Positions 1 to 12,995 of a stretch of 64,000 nucleotides of DNA are shown here, in pieces. This stretch comes from Brachynemurus nebulosus (lineage: Eukaryota > Arthropoda > Insecta > Neuroptera > Myrmeleontidae): positions 54,132,454 through 54,196,453 of the forward strand of contig JAPWDM010000005.1 in the NCBI GenBank assembly GCA_035578155.1, written 5' to 3'. Below the pieces are notes generated by a model. That model did not search any database, was not told the DNA's origin, and saw only the letters and a list, made by a program, of their open reading frames with translations. A program made the position numbers and the translations under genes. Within the stretch, counting starts at the first letter, position 1. Every line of letters starts with the position of its first letter.

Positions 1-627
1 TCTCCAGATTAATATTTTATTTGAGGATTGTTCACTTTTTACGGCAAAAATTAAACCAATTCTATCAAAGAAATTAAATTCTTCTTTATTGATTGCCATC
101 AATTAGTAGTACTCATGTTAGTATTCATATTATGCAACTAATAAACGTTAAGTTTTTTTTAGCGTAGGTCAATCTTAAGGTCAAGAATATCCAAAACTAG
201 CAACATGACACATGTGACCGATTTAGGGAAAAAGTAAACAGGTTTATTAATCAGTCTTATAATTTAATTACGTATTTCAAGATTTCACTTGAATTGAACT
301 ACCTGGAAACGATTCTACAATAAAATTGATAAGTAATCCGTAGATCCTCTATTAATTGAAATATATATTTGTTTATATAATTGATTTTGTATTTTAAAAG
401 TACCAAAAGGCTTTACTGACCAACTTTTGGTACATTCATCCTTAAAGATTTTGTTTCACAAATACATTCAGATGCAGACATCTTTTCACCAATATAAGTA
501 GGTATGTATGTATGCATATCCACATACGTATATCTCACTATTACAGTTATATACATACATACACATTATATGATTATACACATACAACATAGTTGTAAAC
601 ACACTAAAATTATAGAAAATAAATTGA
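1..627. other. AT-rich non-coding stretch
   Basis: No convincing coding exon, RNA gene or bounded repeat was seen. There are short runs of TACA/TATA-type simple sequence around 500-590. Confidence 0.5.
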
Positions 628-931
628 CTTTTTTTTTCTTATTTTCTCAAAAACTAGCTAACCTAGAATAATAGTTCCAAAACCTTTTTTATGTCATTTT
701 TTCCCGTCTTTGCAATGGTGTAAAAAAATTTGACAAAAACTTTTAAATTATAGCAAATTTTGGCCAAAAACTCATTTTCACAAAAAATGCTCAAAAAACC
801 ATGTTCCTGAGCTCCGACGTTTTTGGCTGAAGAACTCATCCAAGATTTTTGGACTTCCAACGTTGTCACCAAATTTCGTAAAACTAGCAGTTTTTCCTGA
901 AGCGCTATCGTGCTGATACATAAATACATAA

Positions 932-1019
<88 letters not shown>

Positions 1020-1147
1020 TTTAGTGAATGTTATTTTTGGGCTCTAGGGACCTCAAAACAAATTTCTGCCATATTTTCGGGCTGAACTTCGACTATGGCT
1101 AACACCATAATAGCTGAATTTCCAGAATTCTTTCTGGAAATTCGCTA
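628..1147 (+). repeat. R1 dispersed repeat, copy a (left end missing)
   Basis: This is one of at least six copies of a dispersed family called R1 here. Its complete form starts with CCTGTCGCAGCAT, then TAGCGAATTTCC, and ends with GGAAATTCGCTA. This copy keeps the shared block about TTTCGTAAA...GAGAGTTATCG (here degenerate), a central (TA)n tract, then the block TTTTAGTGAAT...ACCTCAAAACA and the right terminus. Short open frames here are by-products of the repeat. R1 looks like a non-autonomous DNA element; no transposase was seen. Confidence 0.7.
944..1016. repeat. (TA)n microsatellite
   Basis: An uninterrupted TA dinucleotide tract inside R1 copy a. It sits at the same internal position as the TA tracts of other R1 copies. 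Confidence 0.95.
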
Positions 1148-1276
1148 AAAGTTATTTACCTACAATTTTTTCAAAAAAATTCTATAAATTTGAATATGCT
1201 TTTTTACTATGCGAGTTAGGTACTTTTCTATTATAATTGACTCGGTGATCTAGTTTTACATAAATCAAGTTCTTAA

Positions 1277-1352
1277 CCAGCGGAGTGACTGGGCGTGCTT
1301 AGGCACTGGTACTTGCCTGGTAGGTCAAGGGTTCAAAATCCCACGGCCGGCA
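1277..1352 (+). other. tRNA-like / SINE-head-like segment
   Basis: A GC-richer 75-bp island contains GGGTTCAAAATCCC at 1329-1342. This resembles a pol III B box (GGTTCRANNCC) with one extra A. A GGCGTGCTTAGG stretch upstream could be a decayed A box. It cannot be folded confidently into a tRNA by eye, so a tRNA-derived SINE head or tRNA pseudogene is the most that can be said. Confidence 0.35.
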
Positions 1353-1713
1353 ATACTCGTTAATTTACGTTTAATCTATTTCACTTAAATTTAAGCATGA
1401 TTCATCACTTGCGAATTTAAGGAATTCCGATTTTATTAGTCTTATCTCTTTCATTATTGCACTTACGTAAATTTTAAATTTGCAGTTTGTTTTTAGAAAA
1501 GAATAGAAGATTGATTTGTTTCGAATATTATTTAATTTTTTAACGATGACTCATGCTCAATTGTATTTGAAACGGGGTATAGAAGAGAAAATACAATGAC
1601 TTGTGTCCATGCTGTATATACTTACACGTATGACAATTAGGCTTGCGACGAATTTTCGGCAACTATTCTGTATTCGATCTATTCGGCCATTATTTGATAC
1701 TCGGCCGAGTACC

Positions 1714-2346
1714 GAGTCGCAGGGAATGTATTTAAAGTACCTATACATACTGCAAAAATATCTTTTTGTCTACTTCAAGTAAATAAATGCGTCAGATTTC
1801 GTTTTTTTTGCACTATTTGGTATTCGGTCGAGTACCGAGTACTGAAAGAGTATTCGGCCGAATACCAAATAGTGCAAGAAAACGAAATTAGATGCATTTA
1901 TTTACTTAAAGTAGACAAAAAAATATTCTTGCAGTATGTACAGTCGACTCTCGTTAATTCGAAACTCGAGGGAATCTTAAAATATTACGAATTATAGAGA
2001 GGTTCGAATTATCGCAGGTAACAATATTAATTTTTTAAGCATTTGCGATGAATGAACTTGAACTTTTCTCAAAATGTACTTACAATCTGTATGTCTCTTT
2101 CTCTCTGCAACTTTGAATTTTCGCGTGTTTGACGCTGATGAGTTCGAATTAACGCGTCGTTTTGTTACCTAGCAATGATTTTTTCGTTCGAATTACCAAG
2201 TGTATAAAAATCTATTGTTTTAGTTCGAAATATAAAGAGATTTTGAAGGGAACTCGTGATACCTTTGAATTATAGAGAGTTTCGAATTATCGAAGGTTTG
2301 AATTAACGAGAGTCTACTGTATATACTTTAAATAACATTCCCTACT
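1714..2346. mobile_element. Foldback element with a MITE inserted in its right arm
   Basis: Two long arms are inverted copies. The left arm (about 1714-1835) runs from AGGGAATGTATTTAAAGTAC to a centre rich in TATTCGGCCGAGTACCGAG. The right arm starts near 1850, is interrupted at 1939 by a separate MITE, and resumes after it at 2322 with TACTTTAAATAACATTCCCT, the reverse complement of the start of the left arm. Joined across the insertion, the arms pair over about 120 bp. Confidence 0.8.
1941..2319. mobile_element. pogo/Tigger-like MITE (TA target duplication)
   Basis: A 379-bp element flanked by TA on both sides. Its ends are near-perfect inverted repeats: CAGTCGACTCTCGTTAATTC on the left, and CAGTAGACTCTCGTTAATTC read from the right. 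Ends starting CAG with TA duplication are typical of the pogo/Tigger branch of Tc1/mariner. The interior repeats GAATTA/GAATTAT many times. There is no coding capacity. Confidence 0.85.
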
Positions 2347-2800
2347 AGCTATTACGCGATATTTTACTGAAACCAGAGAAATTAATGTCATAGGTACTGA
2401 TTTGTAGCCAACTATAAAAATATCAAAAAGAAATTAAATTAAATTAAATTAAGAAAATTCATAGCGAAATAATAACTCTCATTGTGGAGTGAAGGGGCTG
2501 CAGCCCTACAGCCCAATCGAACGCGCAGCCACTGATTGCAAGGTGCCTATTACGGTTTCATATATCTAAATATGTATAGGCAGTAAGTAAAAACGGTATA
2601 CACAAAATTGTTAGTTCTATATACACGAAACACTAATATTACCTCAGTTTAATGAGCGCGAGAAAGATCAGAAGCCCGCGAACAAGCGCGCGATGAAAAT
2701 AGAAAATTGTATACGGTGTAGGTATATTATATAGGTACATTCAATCCTCTTTACAATCCACCGAAACCATATTTTATATTACATAGGTATATTGTTATTA
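2347..2800. other. Non-coding stretch without a recognised feature
   Basis: Two GC-richer patches (2480-2530 and 2655-2690) show no sustained reading frame and no clear repeat boundary. Confidence 0.4.
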
Positions 2801-3670
2801 GGGTAATTCCATGGTCACTTACATTACAATTTGATTTAAAATTGGGATTAAAATCTTTTGAATTTTCGTATTTAATGACTAAATCCACTAAAATTTAGTC
2901 AAATTAAATCGAATACGATTTGAACTTTTAAACAAAGGAAATGAAACAACAAAAAATGCATATAAATTTTTTTTATACAAGATAAAGTAGGTGGTCACTT
3001 ACATTACTCAAAAAGGAACATAATTTTTCGTCTTGTACACAATGAGAATTTTCTGTTCTGTTTTGATAACAAACAGCTTCATTTAAGTAAATTTAAACAA
3101 ATAATGTTTCAATCAATTATTTTAATAATAAATTTCATAAAATATTATATATTTTTGATAAAAATGCAACTTTTAATCGGTCACTTACATTACACCTCTT
3201 TGGTCACTTACATTACAGTCACTTTAAAACAAGTTTTATTAAAATGTAAGTAGGTTATTAGTTTGATTTTTGGAAAATATTATAGATAACAAAGATAAAA
3301 GTTTATTTTTAGTAATTAAAAAAGCGTCTGTCGGTTTTGATAGCCTCCATTACTCGAATTCGTAGCTTGACAAAAAATCAAAATAATACTCAAAACGAGT
3401 ATAATAATTATTTCAGCATAAAGAAAAAGGTAAATTTAGCTGTATTTTAATATTCACTTGAAAGAAAATCACAAGTTACAATATTTTTTTTTATTAAGTA
3501 ATAAATTTTTAAGCTAAATTTACAAAATGAAAACAATTAAAGGTAAAAAAATAAAAAAAACGTTGTATATCAGTGATTTAGTCTTTTGAGTATCAAGTAG
3601 GCATGATTTTGATTAATTATTTTCATTTTTTAATTTTTACTAAAATTCCATCATTTCATGGAATTGCCCA
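2801..3670. mobile_element. TIR element with four exact copies of a 15-bp motif
   Basis: The ends are inverted: GGGTAATTCCATGG on the left and GGGCAATTCCATGA read from the right. The left flank is TA; on the right, TA lies two bases beyond the match. The 15-mer GGTCACTTACATTAC occurs exactly at 2813, 2993, 3179 and 3202. The rest is AT-rich and non-coding. It is probably a non-autonomous Tc1/mariner-type element. Confidence 0.65.
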
Positions 3671-3777
3671 TTACACACTTTTATTAATAATTTAGTTCGT
3701 TTTATTTGAATGAAAAAATACGTCAGAATTTTATTGAAAATATCATTTTATTTCATACACCTTTTGTATAAATAAAA

Positions 3778-4250
<473 letters not shown>

Positions 4251-4339
4251 AACCCGTTGTGTAGCATTCTACGCCGCATTTGCATCCGCAGGACAGTTGT
4301 GGATCTCAGATAACACAACCTGTACCTATCTAAAATAGT

Positions 4340-5480
4340 TTACCTCCGTAATAGTAAAAAGGTTTCAAAATCGGTCAGTTATTTTATTTTTGACACTTTT
4401 AGGTCCTACTGACACTTCAGACCTTACATAACGTAATCTATATGTATCTAAAATAACTTAGCTCCCCAACAGTGAAAAAATTTTCAAAATCGGTCGGCTA
4501 GTTTATTTTTGACGCTTTTGGATCCGATGGACCCTGGCAGACTTTACATAACGTAATCTATATTTATCTAAAATAGTTTAGCTCTGTAACAGTGAAAAAA
4601 TTTTCAAAATCGGTCGGTTAGTTTATTTTTACCACTTTTGGGCCCCATGGACCCTGGCGGACCCTAAATATCGTAATGTATGTCTATCTAAAATAGTTAG
4701 TTCCCCAACTGTGAAAAAATTTTCAAAATCGGTCGGTTAGTTTATTTTTGACACTTTTGGATCCCATGGACCCTGGCAGACCTTACATAACGTAATCTAT
4801 ATTTATCTAAAATAGTTTAGCTCTGTAACAGTGAAAAAATTTTCAAAATCGGTCAGTTAGTTTATTTTTGACACTTCTGGATCCTATGGACCCTGGCAGA
4901 CCTTACATAACGTAATCTATACTTATCTAAAATAGTTTAGCTCTGTAACAGTGAAAAAATTTTCAAAATCGGTCAGTTAGTTTATTTTTGACACTTTTGG
5001 GTTCTATGGACCTTGGTGGACCTTACATAACGTAATTTATATTTATCTAAAATAGTTTAGCTCTGTAACAGTGAAAAAATTTTCAAAATCGGTCAGTTAG
5101 TTTATTTTTGACACTTCTGGATCCTATGGACCCTGGCAGACCTTACATAACGGAATCTATATTTATCTAAAACAGTTTAGCTCTGTAACAGCGAAAAAAT
5201 TTTCAAAATCGATCAGGCAGTTTATTTTTGACACTTTTGGGTCCTATGGACCCAGGCGGACCTTACATAACGTAATCGATATTTATCTAAAATAGTTTAG
5301 CTCTGTAACAGTGAAAAAATTTTCAAAATCGGTCAGTTAGTTTATTTTTGACACTTTTGGGTCCTGTGGACCCTGACGGACCTTACATAATGTATTCTAA
5401 ATCTATCTAAAATAGTTTAGCTCTGTAACAGCGAAGAAATTTTTAAAATTGGTCGTTTAGTTTATTTTTTACAATTATGG
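4340..5480 (+). repeat. 120-bp tandem satellite array, about 9-10 units
   Basis: Successive units repeat with an exact 120-bp period: the block TTTATTTTTGACACTT recurs at 4741, 4861, 4981, 5101, 5221 and 5341, with diverged units before and after. Each unit also contains CTAAAATAGTTTAGCTCTGT and GTGAAAAAATTTTCAAAATC. Degenerate units continue to about 5790. Related units occur near 34070 and 62830-63160 inside other R1 copies. Confidence 0.92.
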
Positions 5481-5789
5481 GATCAGTAAATCCTGGCGAA
5501 ACTCATACAAGTCTAGTACTCTAACAGTAAGAAAAGGGTTCTAAGGATCTCATATAACTTATGGCAGTCCGTAAGCTTCTTGCGGACATCATTTAATTAA
5601 TTAATTCAAATACTTTAACTTACTAACTGTGAAAAATTTTTTAAAATCGATTGGTTAATTAATTTCTGGCCTTTTTAGGTCCCGAAAACCTTGACCTCAC
5701 ATAAAATACCTTAAATCCATTTGAAATGGTTTAATTTTTTAACATTATTAATTATTAGTGGAAAAATTTTCAAAATCGATTCAAAATAT

Positions 5790-6239
5790 TTTTCCGTACA
5801 TACATATGTACATTGTACAGATTTTGTTTTGTTTTATATTTAATAATATTTATATCATAACATAATCTTCAATTTCTTGTTTACTTAAAAATTCAATAAA
5901 AAAAAAAAATTCTTCATTACATTAGCTTAGAAAATCTGTTTAATTTACATTTTTTAACATGGAATAGAACCATGCTAATTATAATGCAATAAATGAGAAA
6001 CAAAACTCTATACATGTATGTGTGTTATATCTCATATATGTGAATAGTTTTCACTTGTTCTCACAAAATTTTTTAATAAAAAAGTGAAATATTTTTATAC
6101 TTATTAAAAACTGAGATATAAATATAAATTACTTATTAGACTAACAAAGAAAGAATAAAAGTGAAAATTTACATTTTCTCGAAAAATACTTAAAATAGAA
6201 AGAAAATTATAAGAATATTTTCTTCATAATTTTTTTTTT
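5790..6239. other. AT-rich non-coding stretch
   Basis: Nothing supportable beyond low-complexity A/T runs. Confidence 0.5.
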
Positions 6240-6424
6240 TCCTTTTCAACGATGTAAAAATCGAACTGCCTTATGATAGGATCGAATGATAAAAAATGGC
6301 CAGAAAACCTACTTCTGGGCATCCGACGTGTCTGGCTAACGAACTTAGCCAAGCCAATTCAGAATCCAGTCCGCACACAAAATTTCATAAGCGTTAGACG
6401 TTTCGTTCGAGAGTTATCGCGCGG

Positions 6425-6460
<36 letters not shown>

Positions 6461-6582
6461 TTTAGTGAATATCATTTTCGTATTCTAGGGACCTCAAAAC
6501 ATATTTCTGATATGGTCCCGGGCTTAGGTCGCACTATGACACCTGGCGTAAAAGCTGAATTTCCAGTTTTGGAAATTCGCTA
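6240..6582 (+). repeat. R1 repeat, copy c (left-truncated)
   Basis: Shows the R1 core block (TTCGTTCGAGAGTTATCGCG), a short (TA)n tract at 6427-6457, then TTTTAGTGAATATCATTTTCG and the right terminus GGAAATTCGCTA. It lacks the left terminus. Confidence 0.75.
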
Positions 6583-7809
6583 ATAAGTGTAGCAGGAGAT
6601 TCAAAACTAAAATGATACAACTTCGAAAAATCGCAGTTTAACAGAATATTTCCAGACTGTAAAAAATTCAATTCCTTTAAGTGTTTTGTACAACACAAAA
6701 ATTTGATTGGAAATGTAACAAAGTATAAAAATATGAAAAAAGAATTGGCATAAACACGAGCTGTTCCAAAACGAAATTTTATAAAAATTATCTCAAAATA
6801 TTAACGAAATAATTTTACATAATATATAAAAATATGTATAAAAATTTAAACAATATATAAAAGTCTGCAAGGCTATAAAGTATCCCGCTTTTCAAAAAAA
6901 AAAAACTATTTCATTTCTATCCTTATTTAACAATACTTCGTCCTTTTTTCAAACAAAAAGAGTATCCTAAAAGAGTATTAATAAATCAAATTCCACATGA
7001 TGACATTTCAATCAAAATAAAATAAATAGTATACCTACAACACATAATAAAATTAAAATTAAAATTCATTTTTATATTGTTTTAAATTAAAAAAAATTAC
7101 GTATATAAATATGAATAAAAAAGAAGCTAATTTCATATTAATTTTTGCCGTAGCGTTGCGGCAAACAGTTTATTTCAAATAAACTTGTTTATTAACAAAC
7201 AAAATATACTAAACATAATATTTATACATTATGTATACATAAAATACCTATTTATAAAACCGCAATTATTTTACAATCATAATCACAAATATCATGAATA
7301 TTCAAACATTATTAATAACAGTGTAGAATACTTGAATAAATGTGTACGGACAAACCAGTACACTTTTCGAATTAAATATATAAACACAACGTTTACAAAA
7401 TTATTCTCCTTTAGATCGAAAAATTATAAAAAAATGTTATTTACATCGGTATACCAACTTCGGAAAGGAATGTCTCACTAAATAATTCGCTTAATTCACT
7501 TTCTAAACGTGTTACGCACCATATCTTTCACGCGCGTGCCTGGCGGCCCGCATTTCTCTCGTCGGTCCTGTATATAAATATCCAAACTTCCTGGGGGGCA
7601 ATTTTAAACTCATTTTCATCTTTTTCCGGAATCTCAATAGTGTTTGAGGAATTTGTCAAGCTCCGTTCAACTGTTTAACCTGAACCCTTCTCGAGTGTCT
7701 CGTGGGACAATTTTGACCTCACGTTACATTTAAATTTGGTATTTTGAAATTTTGTTGAAAACAAGTTCCTTATAGTGCTTCGCTTCGCTCGCACAACGGC
7801 TCTAAAGGA
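6583..7809. other. Non-coding stretch without a recognised feature
   Basis: Mostly AT-rich. One GC-richer patch at 7500-7610 has no sustained frame. The small open frame at 7185-7481 is lysine/asparagine/tyrosine-rich and looks like chance translation of AT-rich DNA. Confidence 0.45.
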
Positions 7810-8097
7810 CAGTACCGGTTATTTGAGCCCCCGTCATCCGAGCCTCCGGAGTTATCCGAGGATATTTTCTTTTCTACAGGTACTGTAAATTCTAGTTGAT
7901 TGTTAAGAACTATAATTTTCTCTCCATAAATTAAATAGCTACGTACGTGCGAAGAATATACTTTAGTTTGGTCATATAAATGTACGAGATTATGGTTATT
8001 TGTAACCTCAAAATACGTTGAGTCTCCGTTAATCCAAGATTTCGGTTATCCGAGGTAGCCTCGGTCCCGACAATCTTGGATAATCCGAAGTCTACTG
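7810..8097. mobile_element. Probable pogo/Tigger-like MITE
   Basis: The right end reads outward as CAGTAGACTTCGGATTATCC next to TA. The left end is CAGTACCGGTTATTTGAGCC. Interior motifs TCCGAG/GGTTATCCGAGG recur in both orientations. The left TA duplication is not intact. Confidence 0.55.
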
Positions 8098-8736
8098 TAA
8101 ACATATTCGTTTTTCAGAAAAATATCTAATTTTCACAAAACTTTGTCAAGATCAATACAGTTAGGTATTTATTTCACGTTCCTTTTAAGGCTCTGAAGTA
8201 AGGCCTCAGAGTCTTACTTTTGAATTTAATATTTCGAAATTTTGTACAATAATTCGTTCATAATTCAACTATTTCATACTTTGCAATAATCATAAAAGTA
8301 ATAATCATATTTTTTGAACAGTTTATATTATTGTACTAATCCACTGTACCAGCTTTTTAATAGGTAAAATTTGGATATTTTATTAGTTACCTATTCTAAT
8401 CATGATAGTGTAAAGATATTTTTGTCCACTTATGTATTTAATTACATTAAAACGTATATGTATACTGTACTTTTGTTAAGTATAATACTTACATACATTT
8501 AAAAATATATGTACATTTTGTATTTATGATTGTTTTTAATGATATAAATAACAAGTAATCAATAAAATTGTGTGGCATATAAATAAATAGATAAATAAAT
8601 GATAATTAAATTTAAAAACATTATCGTATTGCACTAATTAGAGTAATTTACACTATATGATAATATATTGCACCATTTACGCGATTAATACTAATAACTA
8701 AATAAGAACAGAATATAAAAGCTTTAGGTCCTTATG
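8098..8736. other. AT-rich non-coding stretch
   Basis: No gene or bounded repeat was recognised. Confidence 0.5.
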
Positions 8737-9296
8737 GGGGTATTCTAGTCTAGAGGCTCGATTTTGAGGTGATTTTACGGGCGTAATAAAAAAAAAAAAA
8801 AGAAAAAAAACAGTAAACATTTTTAGTATCCATTTTTTTAACAGTTTTTTATTGATATTTGAAAAATATAAAAATGTATAAAAATTTAAAAAAAAAAAAT
8901 TCAAAATTGAAATCCGTATAGGCCGGCAAAGTAGGGACTCAAAAAAAAGGTGTCTCCTGGTTGACGTGATTCCAACCCTCCTGGTGATCTGAAACATAAA
9001 ATTTTAGTTAATTCTTAATAAACAAGGATGTAGAATTAGTTGGACGTAGCTGATTTGAAAAAATAAATTTTTTCGCAAAATGGCGTCCATTTAAAAAAAA
9101 AAAAATAATCATTTTTTCGCCTCTTTTTTCAACTTAGCACACAGTATACAGAGAAAAAATCACCATAACTCCGAAGATAATTCGAATTTCCGTAAATCCT
9201 TTTAGAGGCTTATTAGTTATTCTTAAAGGTCTGAACTTTGGAAATATGAACAAAAAAAAACGATTTTTTTGAATTTCTAGACTAAAGAATACCCCC
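8737..9296. mobile_element. TTAA-type MITE, copy 1
   Basis: Inverted ends GGGGGTATTCTAGTC (left) and the same sequence with small changes read from the right. TTAA flanks the right side (9297-9300) and TTAT the left. A second copy lies at 59930. TTAA flanks suggest piggyBac-type mobilisation, but the tips do not match the usual piggyBac CCC start. Confidence 0.65.
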
Positions 9297-9408
9297 TTAA
9301 TATTATATAAATACAATATACAATATACTTATATGAATGTTTCCTTGTTTGTTGCGTATGCATTGTTGTACACATATCCGTAACAGTTTCCAAATTACAT
9401 AGTACAGC

Positions 9409-9650
9409 CAGGGCCGGATTAACCCTGAGTCCGCCCCTAGGCATCTTGAAAAATGCCGCCCCTACCTTTTATTTGAAAAAAAGAAAATCTTAAAAAAAAA
9501 AAAACGTCAATCACGTCAATTTTTCTGCCCTGTTTTAAAAATTTGAAAATTTGCTGCCCCTTTTCCTACCTTTTTTACAAACTTTCTCTTAATCTCTTAA
9601 TCCCGTTAATCCCGCCCCTAGACCATGGCCTAGGGTGCCTTTTTACAACA
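9409..9650 (+). mobile_element. hAT-like MITE, right end decayed
   Basis: Starts with CAGGGCCGGATTAACCCTGA, like the clear hAT MITEs at 23307 and 35533. Interior ATGCCGCCCCTACC blocks match them. No matching right tip or 8-bp duplication was found. Confidence 0.5.
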
Positions 9651-10201
9651 GGTGTCCCGCGAATCATTTCAAAAAGTGTATGAATTTCGCATAGTTTATT
9701 GCAATGAAATCTTAGTGAATTGTTGTCAAACGTTTGAAATTTTCGGTGTAATTATATTTTTGGAGCAAAAATTTTGAAAATTTATTTGTTTATTCTCGGA
9801 GCCCCTCATTTTTCTAAACTGCCCTGTCGATAGTTTTAGTTTTTCTACACTAATAACTAATAAGGCATACTGAAAATAAATAGTTAATAATAAGTACATA
9901 ATTAATAATTTGATATTTTTTTCATAGAATCTTTGGCTGTTAAAGAGACTGTAATACAACTGGTACAATATCGATATTAAAGAGTGTTTTACATATGAAT
10001 TACATATACTTTCTTCAGATACAGAATTGTTATTTTCTTAATTATTTTTTATTTATTTATCTAATTTATTTACTCATGTTTCTATATTTTTATTAAATAA
10101 CTAATTATTACACAAATACGGGATTTTTACACTGAAATTAAAATAAGGTAGTAAGAAATTAACTTAAAAGAAAGTTTTGGTTTCGGTTTCGACCGAAACT
10201 G
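9651..10201. other. AT-rich non-coding stretch
   Basis: No recognised feature. Confidence 0.45.
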
Positions 10202-11547
10202 ACAAGGAAAAGTTCCCAGGTTTCCGCCTCCGATTTCAGTGCCGCTGAAATATGTTATTCTACGTCGAAATCTAAGAGACACGTATTTTTTTTATCGGCG
10301 GAAAAACGGTTTGAAGGGGTCAAATCGCCCTTCAAAAATTGGGGTAAAAATTTAATTTTTAAAATATCTCTAAAACAGTAAGAGATAGAGCAAAAGTTTA
10401 AATTGGCGATATTGCTCTTTTTTAAAGAGCTATCTATTGATATGCAATTTGTTCAATTTACATCAACAGGGGTGGTTGGGGGGTTAAAATTTGGGGGTTA
10501 ATTTTGCAAAAAGGGGGTAAAAATTAAACAATATAAAAATTTTGTTTACAGATTTGAAATCTACGTCAAAAAATCTAATTGACCTATTTTCGCTCAATAT
10601 CTTAATATTAAGTCTAGAGGTAGTTAACAAGGGGGTGACTGAGTCGAATAGTCGTACTACTTGGGTAGATCAAGAAGTTCTTCTTAATGGAAAATAGTTT
10701 AAGACAATTAGAATAACGTAGAAATTAAATTTTCGATTTCAAAATTCAGTTTGAGCAAGACTAGAGAGGGGGTGAGTCACCCTCTTTTACATACTAGTTT
10801 ACTAACACTCATTTTTACTATTAACACACTGACAGTGGGTAATAATGTCACAATAAATGGTTCTGAAGTTGGACTATCGTATGTAAGGTTTTTATAAGGT
10901 TTGTTTTTTAATGGATGTTATAGTTTTCGTTATCGAAAATTATCGATACCGAAAATAACGATATTTTCAAAATGAATGGAAACCTACTAACCTTACATAC
11001 GATAGTTCAACTTCAGAACCACTTATTGTGACATTATTACCCACTGTCAGTGTGTCAGTGAAAATTTAATTTCTACGTTATTCTAATTGTCTTAAACTAT
11101 TTTCCATCAAGAAGAACTTCTTGAACTACCCAAGTAGTACGATTTTTTGACACAGTCACCCCCTTGTTAACTACTCCTAGACTTAATATTAAGACATTGA
11201 GCGATATATTGAGCGATGTTTAATTTTACAACTTCTTTTTGCAAAATTAACCCCCAAATTTAAACCCCCAACCACCCCTGTTGATGTAAATTGAACAAAT
11301 TGCATATCAATAAATAGCTCTTTAAAAAAGAGCAATATCGCCAATTTAAACTTTTGCTCTATCTCTTACTGTTTTCGAGATATTTTAAAAATTAAATTTT
11401 TACCCCAATTTTTGAAGGGCGATTTCACCCCTTCAAACCGTTTTTCCGCCGATAAAAAAAAAATACGTGTCTCTTAGATTTCGACGTAGAATAACATATT
11501 TGAGCGGCATTGAAATCGGAGGCGGACACCTAGGAACCTTTCCTTGT
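10202..11547. mobile_element. Long foldback (palindromic) element, about 1.35 kb
   Basis: The two halves are near-identical inverted copies. The left arm starts ACAAGGAAAAGTTCCCAGG at 10202 and the right arm ends with the complement at 11547. Arms of roughly 600-700 bp meet around 10920-10980 at a centre rich in TATCGAAAATTATCGATACC. The left arm carries an extra block of about 100 bp near 10740-10830 (AGAGGGGGTGAGTCACCC). Open frames inside are mirror artefacts. A transcript would form a long hairpin. Confidence 0.88.
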
Positions 11548-12995
11548 GAGACAATGATCGAAATTCGGTTTCGATTTCGGTTAAGAAACATATAAAACAT
11601 AGGTACAAAGACTTCAAAAAGCTGAACAAAGTCGTAGTGTTTTTCTGCTCTTTCTGCTATAATTTTCAGACATACAGTAAGTACACTCAATATAACCATC
11701 ATGTAATATATTATTATAATATCTGCGTAATGTAACTTGTAATGTAAACAAGTTCTAGTTCACATTGAAATAATGATGTTGACATAACAATAGATGGCAT
11801 GAACAACAAAAGAAAGTGGCGTCATCATGTGATGAAAAGAGTTATTAATTACATAATAGCTTGTATGGAAGTATGTAAGTATAAAAGTATGGTAAATATT
11901 TTTTCTTCAGCTACATATATGGAAAATATCATAGTAACTTATAATGACAAATTAGTCGTTTTTATGTATTTTGAAATAAATTTACATTTACAGCAAGTTT
12001 TTTAAAAAAAAAAAAAAAAAGAAAGAAAATATTGAATATTAGATAACAATAAAAATAATACATAAGGAATTTTTGTGAATTTATTATTGTGCACAGTTTT
12101 ATCTCCTCTGTTTAAAATATAACAGTTTCAGTGGGGTGGAAGGCCAACTTTCAAACTGAAAATCGTCGACAAATTCAACCGATTAATATAGTAATATTTT
12201 TGAGTTCATTAAGTTCTAAAACTTCTTTTCTTTTTAGTTAACACGACAGAAGAAAGAATATCACATTTTCTACTATACTTCGTATCCAAAGCCTATAATT
12301 AAATCTGAACAACCCCAAAGCACAATAGGTACTCCGGTGACAAAATATAAAAATTCTAGTACATTCGTAATTGCAGCTTTTTCGATATGGTAAATTTCTA
12401 TTATATTTGTAATATAGAATTTGTCTATAGATTTCACATTAAAAAAAAAATTGGAGCACTCTTTGTTAATGTAATAACGACTAAGGTGTTAGAAGTCATA
12501 AAAATTTGACTCCTTCTGAGTTACAGGCTGGATCCGACCCTGTGTAGGATAAATTTTTTTTAAAGGATAATAACCAAAAAAAAAAAAAAACTGAAATGTT
12601 TTTCTCACTTCCAAGTTGAGCCAAATTCTAGTTCTAGTGGATTATTACCTACTCCCAGTAAACCGTAATGAAAATTTAAGTGATCGAACGACAAGTCATT
12701 GGTACTTGGACTAAAACTCAATCCCTACAACCACCTTTACTCCCGAAATTGTTTTGTGCAGTTTCCCCTTCATAATTCCAGATGAGTACCAACATACATA
12801 GTTCCCTAGGGAAACAGCTGCAGACACATAGGTACTGACCTTACAACTTCTAGCTTCCAACCATCTTCCTTACTCTCCACCCACATCATAAACATAATTA
12901 TAATTTATCCAAATAAAGTGTAAAAATATGATATGTGTAGCAAAGAAAAAAAATCATTTGATCAATTTGTGTTTTTCTTCCATGATTTAGACCGT
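11548..12995. other. Non-coding stretch without a recognised feature
   Basis: AT-rich with several poly-A runs (for example 12003-12020). No exon-like frame was seen. Confidence 0.45.
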
